NCBI GenBank assembly: GCA_017960525.1
Contig: JAGCZA010000005.1
Location: 1-64,000 of the forward strand
Reading direction: 5' to 3'
Source of the DNA: Prevotella sp.
GTDB lineage: Bacteria; Bacteroidota; Bacteroidia; Bacteroidales; Bacteroidaceae
Length of the DNA: 64,000 nucleotides
Below the pieces are notes generated by a model. The model saw only the letters and a list, made by a program, of their open reading frames with translations, had not been told where the DNA came from and did not search any database. This document shows, piece after piece, positions 61,520-64,000 of this stretch. Within the stretch, counting starts at the first letter, position 1; each line of letters opens with the position of its first letter. A program made the translations under genes and the position numbers.

Positions 61520-61560
61520 AATTTGGACGAACCTAACTCTGAGTTTGATTCATCCAAATT
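61520..61560. repeat. Palindrome array, two units, 22-bp period
   Basis: AATTTGG-ACGAA-CCTAACT (61520-61538), 3 bp, AGTTTGA-TTCAT-CCAAATT (61542-61560). It lies between the GH3 stop (29 bp away) and the pectinesterase promoter. Same family as 25805 and 43926. Confidence 0.9.
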
Positions 61561-61589
61561 ATTCACAAGGATTCTGGCTCTTCCTTTTC

Positions 61590-64000
61590 TTACTGAAGAA
61601 CCACCTCCTTTTTCTGCAAATCCTTCTGCAGAGAACTGGTGCCGACGAGGATTTCGTACTTGCCAGGCTTCACGCGAATGGTGTTTGTTTCAGGATCCCA
61701 GAACTCAAACGACTTGCGGGTGAGCGTCAGTTCGGCAACGGCCTTCTGCCCTGCCTTCAGAGCAATGCGCTTGAAGGCGCGAAGACTCTTCAGCGGCCCG
61801 TCAGGGTCCTGCAAGTTGCGGATGTAGAGTTGTACCGTCTCTGTGCCGTTACGACTGCCAGTATTGGACACCTCGACTGCCACAGTGCCACTCCCGTCTT
61901 TCTGCAATTTGCATTGTGCGTTTTGCGCTTCAAAGGAAGTGTAACTCAGGCCGTAGCCGAAGGGGAAGAGGGCATCGTCGAAGTAACGGTAGGTGCGGCC
62001 CTTCATCGAGTAGTCCTCGTAGTCGGGCAACTGGCTGCTGTTCTTGTAGAACGTGATGGGCAATTTTCCCGTCGGATTGTAGTCGCCGAAAAGCACGTCA
62101 GCCACAGCGGTTCCGCCCTCCTGGCCGGAATACCAGGCCTGGACGATGGCGTCGCAGTTTTTTGTCTCAGGTTCCAATGCGATGCACGAGCCGGAGCAGT
62201 TGACGAAGATGATGGTCTTGCCGGCCTCCTTCAGAGCCTTCAGGAAGTTGCGCTGCACGGCGGGCAGTTCGATGTGCGCGCGGTCGCCGCCCTTGAAGCC
62301 GTCGATGTCGACGGGCATCTCCTCGCCCTCAAGGGCCGGCGAGATGCCACCCACGAAGACGACCTTGTCAATGCCCTTCAACTGGGCGATGGTCTTTTGG
62401 TAGTCGATGGGCTGTTCTTTGGCGATGTTGATGGCCAGATTGGCATTGTAGGTATGGATGTGGGAGAAGCGCACCTCGATGTTGTAACTCTTGCCCTTCT
62501 CGGCCTGGATGGCCACGCGGTTGGGCGTGGTGCGCCAGATGTGGTGGCGGAACTTCTGCTGCCCGTCGATGTAAAGTTCAAAGTGGCCGCAGCCATCCAC
62601 GATGACCACATACTCGCCCGACTCTTTCGGTGTGAAGACGGTCTCGTACTTGGCCGAGAAATCCTCCAACTGTACGCCAGGGGCGAAGTTGTGCATACCA
62701 AAGGTGGTCACAGCCAGCGGCGTGGTGTAGTACTGTGTCGTCACGGGAGTGCCCTCCATCCGTCGATTGTTCCAGAAGGTGCCCTTCATACCTTTCTTTC
62801 CCTCGAAACTGCATTGCGAAGCCATCAGGCAGTCCTGCACCTTGTCATACGTCAGGTCGCAGCCAGGGGCATAGAAGAGTTTCTTCTGCTTGGCCTTGAT
62901 GCCGTCAAGAATGGTGATGGTGTGGTTGGGCATACCGTTGTAGTTGCCCCACATCATCGGCGTATTGTCAGCATTTGGGCCGATGACGGCAATCTTCTCC
63001 TTGTTCTTCTGCAAAGGCAAAACGTTGTTCTTGTTCTGCAAGAGAACGATAGTCTGGCGGGCCATATCAAGCGAAAGATTGGCCGACTGCTTGGTGGACA
63101 TTGCCGAATAGGGAATCTTCGACCACTCGACGAGCGACGGGTCGTCCATCTCGCCCAAGTCGAAGCGGCCTTCCAGCAGGCGGACAACGTGCTTGTCGAC
63201 CTCGGCCTCAGTGACAAAGCCACGCTGCACGGCCTCTGGAATGCTGCGGTAGGCATAGCCGTAGCCGCACTCCACGTCGGTGCCGGCAATGGTGGCCTTG
63301 GCCGAAGCGTGGACGGGCGTCGACGAGGACTTGTGCGACTCGTAGAAGTCGCTGACGGCGCCGCAGTCGCTCACCACCAGATACTGGAAGCCCCACTCGT
63401 CGCGCAGGATGGTCTGCAACAGGCGCTGGCTGCCGCAGCACGGGTCGTCGTCAAGACGCTGGTAGGCGCACATCACCTCGCGCACCTTGCCTTCCTGCAC
63501 ACAGGCCTGGAAAGCAGGCATATAGGTCTCCCACATATCACGGGCCGACACGTTGGTCAGGTTGGCCGAGTGGCGCGTGTACTCAGGCCCGCTGTGCACG
63601 GCATAGTGCTTGGCGCAGGCCCACAACTTGCGGTACTTCGCGTCCTCAGGGCCTTGCAGTCCCTTCACCACCTGCACGCCCATCACGCTGGTCAGGTAGG
63701 GGTCCTCGCCGTAGGTCTCCTGTCCCCTGCCCCATCGCGGGTCGCGGAAAATGTTCACGTTGGGCGTCCAGACAGAGAGGCTGTGGAACTTCTCGTCCTC
63801 GCCCGAACCTCGCTGCATACGCTCGTTGTACTGCGCACGGAACTCCGTCGAGGCCACGTCGAAGCACTTGTAGAGCAGGTCGGGATTGAACGATGCTGCC
63901 ATCGCAATCGGCTCTGGGAACACGGTGACGTTACCCTGATTGGCAGCGCCGTGCAGGGCCTCGCTCCACCAGAAGAACTTCTTGATGCCCAGGCGCGGAA
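61590..64000 (-). CDS. GH3 glycosidase with PA14 insert (5' partial)
   Basis: The frame is open to the right edge, so the N-terminus is missing (first residues read FFWWSEALHGAANQG). GH3 catalytic TIM barrel with VVSDCGAVSDF (nucleophile Asp), then a PA14 domain in the second half (GTFWNNRRMEGTP...VDGCGHFELYIDGQQK), then the (alpha/beta)6 and FN3-like ending (VEVSNTGSRNGTETVQLYIR, RKSFEFWDPETN). PA14-bearing GH3 enzymes include beta-glucosidases and xylosidases; substrate not determined. Located next to the pectinesterase on the same strand, suggesting plant cell-wall breakdown. Confidence 0.92.
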   Translation of the reverse strand, partial: PRLGIKKFFWWSEALHGAANQGNVTVFPEPIAMAASFNPDLLYKCFDVASTEFRAQYNERMQRGSGEDEKFHSLSVWTPNVNIFRDPRWGRGQETYGEDPYLTSVMGVQVVKGLQGPEDAKYRKLWACAKHYAVHSGPEYTRHSANLTNVSARDMWETYMPAFQACVQEGKVREVMCAYQRLDDDPCCGSQRLLQTILRDEWGFQYLVVSDCGAVSDFYESHKSSSTPVHASAKATIAGTDVECGYGYAYRSIPEAVQRGFVTEAEVDKHVVRLLEGRFDLGEMDDPSLVEWSKIPYSAMSTKQSANLSLDMARQTIVLLQNKNNVLPLQKNKEKIAVIGPNADNTPMMWGNYNGMPNHTITILDGIKAKQKKLFYAPGCDLTYDKVQDCLMASQCSFEGKKGMKGTFWNNRRMEGTPVTTQYYTTPLAVTTFGMHNFAPGVQLEDFSAKYETVFTPKESGEYVVIVDGCGHFELYIDGQQKFRHHIWRTTPNRVAIQAEKGKSYNIEVRFSHIHTYNANLAINIAKEQPIDYQKTIAQLKGIDKVVFVGGISPALEGEEMPVDIDGFKGGDRAHIELPAVQRNFLKALKEAGKTIIFVNCSGSCIALEPETKNCDAIVQAWYSGQEGGTAVADVLFGDYNPTGKLPITFYKNSSQLPDYEDYSMKGRTYRYFDDALFPFGYGLSYTSFEAQNAQCKLQKDGSGTVAVEVSNTGSRNGTETVQLYIRNLQDPDGPLKSLRAFKRIALKAGQKAVAELTLTRKSFEFWDPETNTIRVKPGKYEILVGTSSLQKDLQKKEVVLQ

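Noticed and set aside
1..64000. tRNA, rRNA or riboswitch genes
   Set aside because: The intergenic spaces were read for cloverleaf-like or known riboswitch patterns and none was convincing.

Overview
The window looks like chromosome from a gut or rumen Prevotella-type bacterium (phylum Bacteroidota). The evidence is SusC/SusD-like outer-membrane pairs, FAS1 (fasciclin) lipoproteins, BspA-type and dockerin-like secreted proteins, a membrane-anchored propeller/AraC regulator, promoters of the Bacteroidota type (TTTG, about 20 bp, TAnnTTTG), almost no Shine-Dalgarno sites, and dense G+C-rich coding. No rRNA, tRNA, CRISPR array, prophage or transposase gene was seen.

Layout. (1) 1-8110: the tail of a BspA/dockerin-like surface protein, an AraC-type transmembrane sensor, and a divergent 1415-aa multidomain alginate-lyase-like enzyme. 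(2) 8487-13540: rseP, rnr and an M16 peptidase on the + strand. (3) 13619-33155 (- strand): a polysaccharide utilisation locus with two SusC/SusD pairs, three FAS1 lipoproteins and a PL11 rhamnogalacturonan lyase. (4) 33351-35823: two TM2 proteins, a DUF2752 protein and a CD225-like protein downstream of ilvE. (5) 35890-44561: xseB, a glycosyltransferase, UDP-ManNAc dehydrogenase, a 1314-aa FG-GAP/dockerin-like secreted protein, a two-gene unit of unknown function and a hexapeptide acetyltransferase. (6) 44583-53099: fcl, pruA, proC, a four-gene restriction-modification cassette, then an argD-like aminotransferase. (7) 53210-60405: housekeeping genes (LOG hydrolase, HU-like protein, HIT, greA, recF, DUF721, map, DagK-like kinase, miaA). 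(8) 60409-64000: pectinesterase and a GH3 glycosidase cut by the window edge. The PL11 lyase, pectinesterase, GH3 enzyme and alginate-lyase-like protein suggest a pectin- or uronate-degrading lifestyle.

The most unusual content is a set of dispersed short repeats that the genes do not explain. Tandem heptanucleotide tracts (AGTTGAG/CTCAACT, GAATAGT, ATGACAA, CTCACTT and others) lie between genes and inside genes. Several encode the hydrophobic core of SusC/SusD signal peptides. A heptamer-flanked hairpin has entered two neighbouring housekeeping genes (rnr and the M16 peptidase) in the same reading frame. G-rich inverted repeats encode other lipoprotein signal peptides. Arrays of 19-bp palindromes with an exact 22-bp period (AGTTTGG-N5-CCAAACT) follow stop codons at three distant loci. 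These, the restriction-modification cassette with two nuclease-like proteins, a terminator-like hairpin in the greA leader and the CD225-stop-DUF2752 arrangement are the main items for follow-up. All calls come from reading the sequence; no database search was run.
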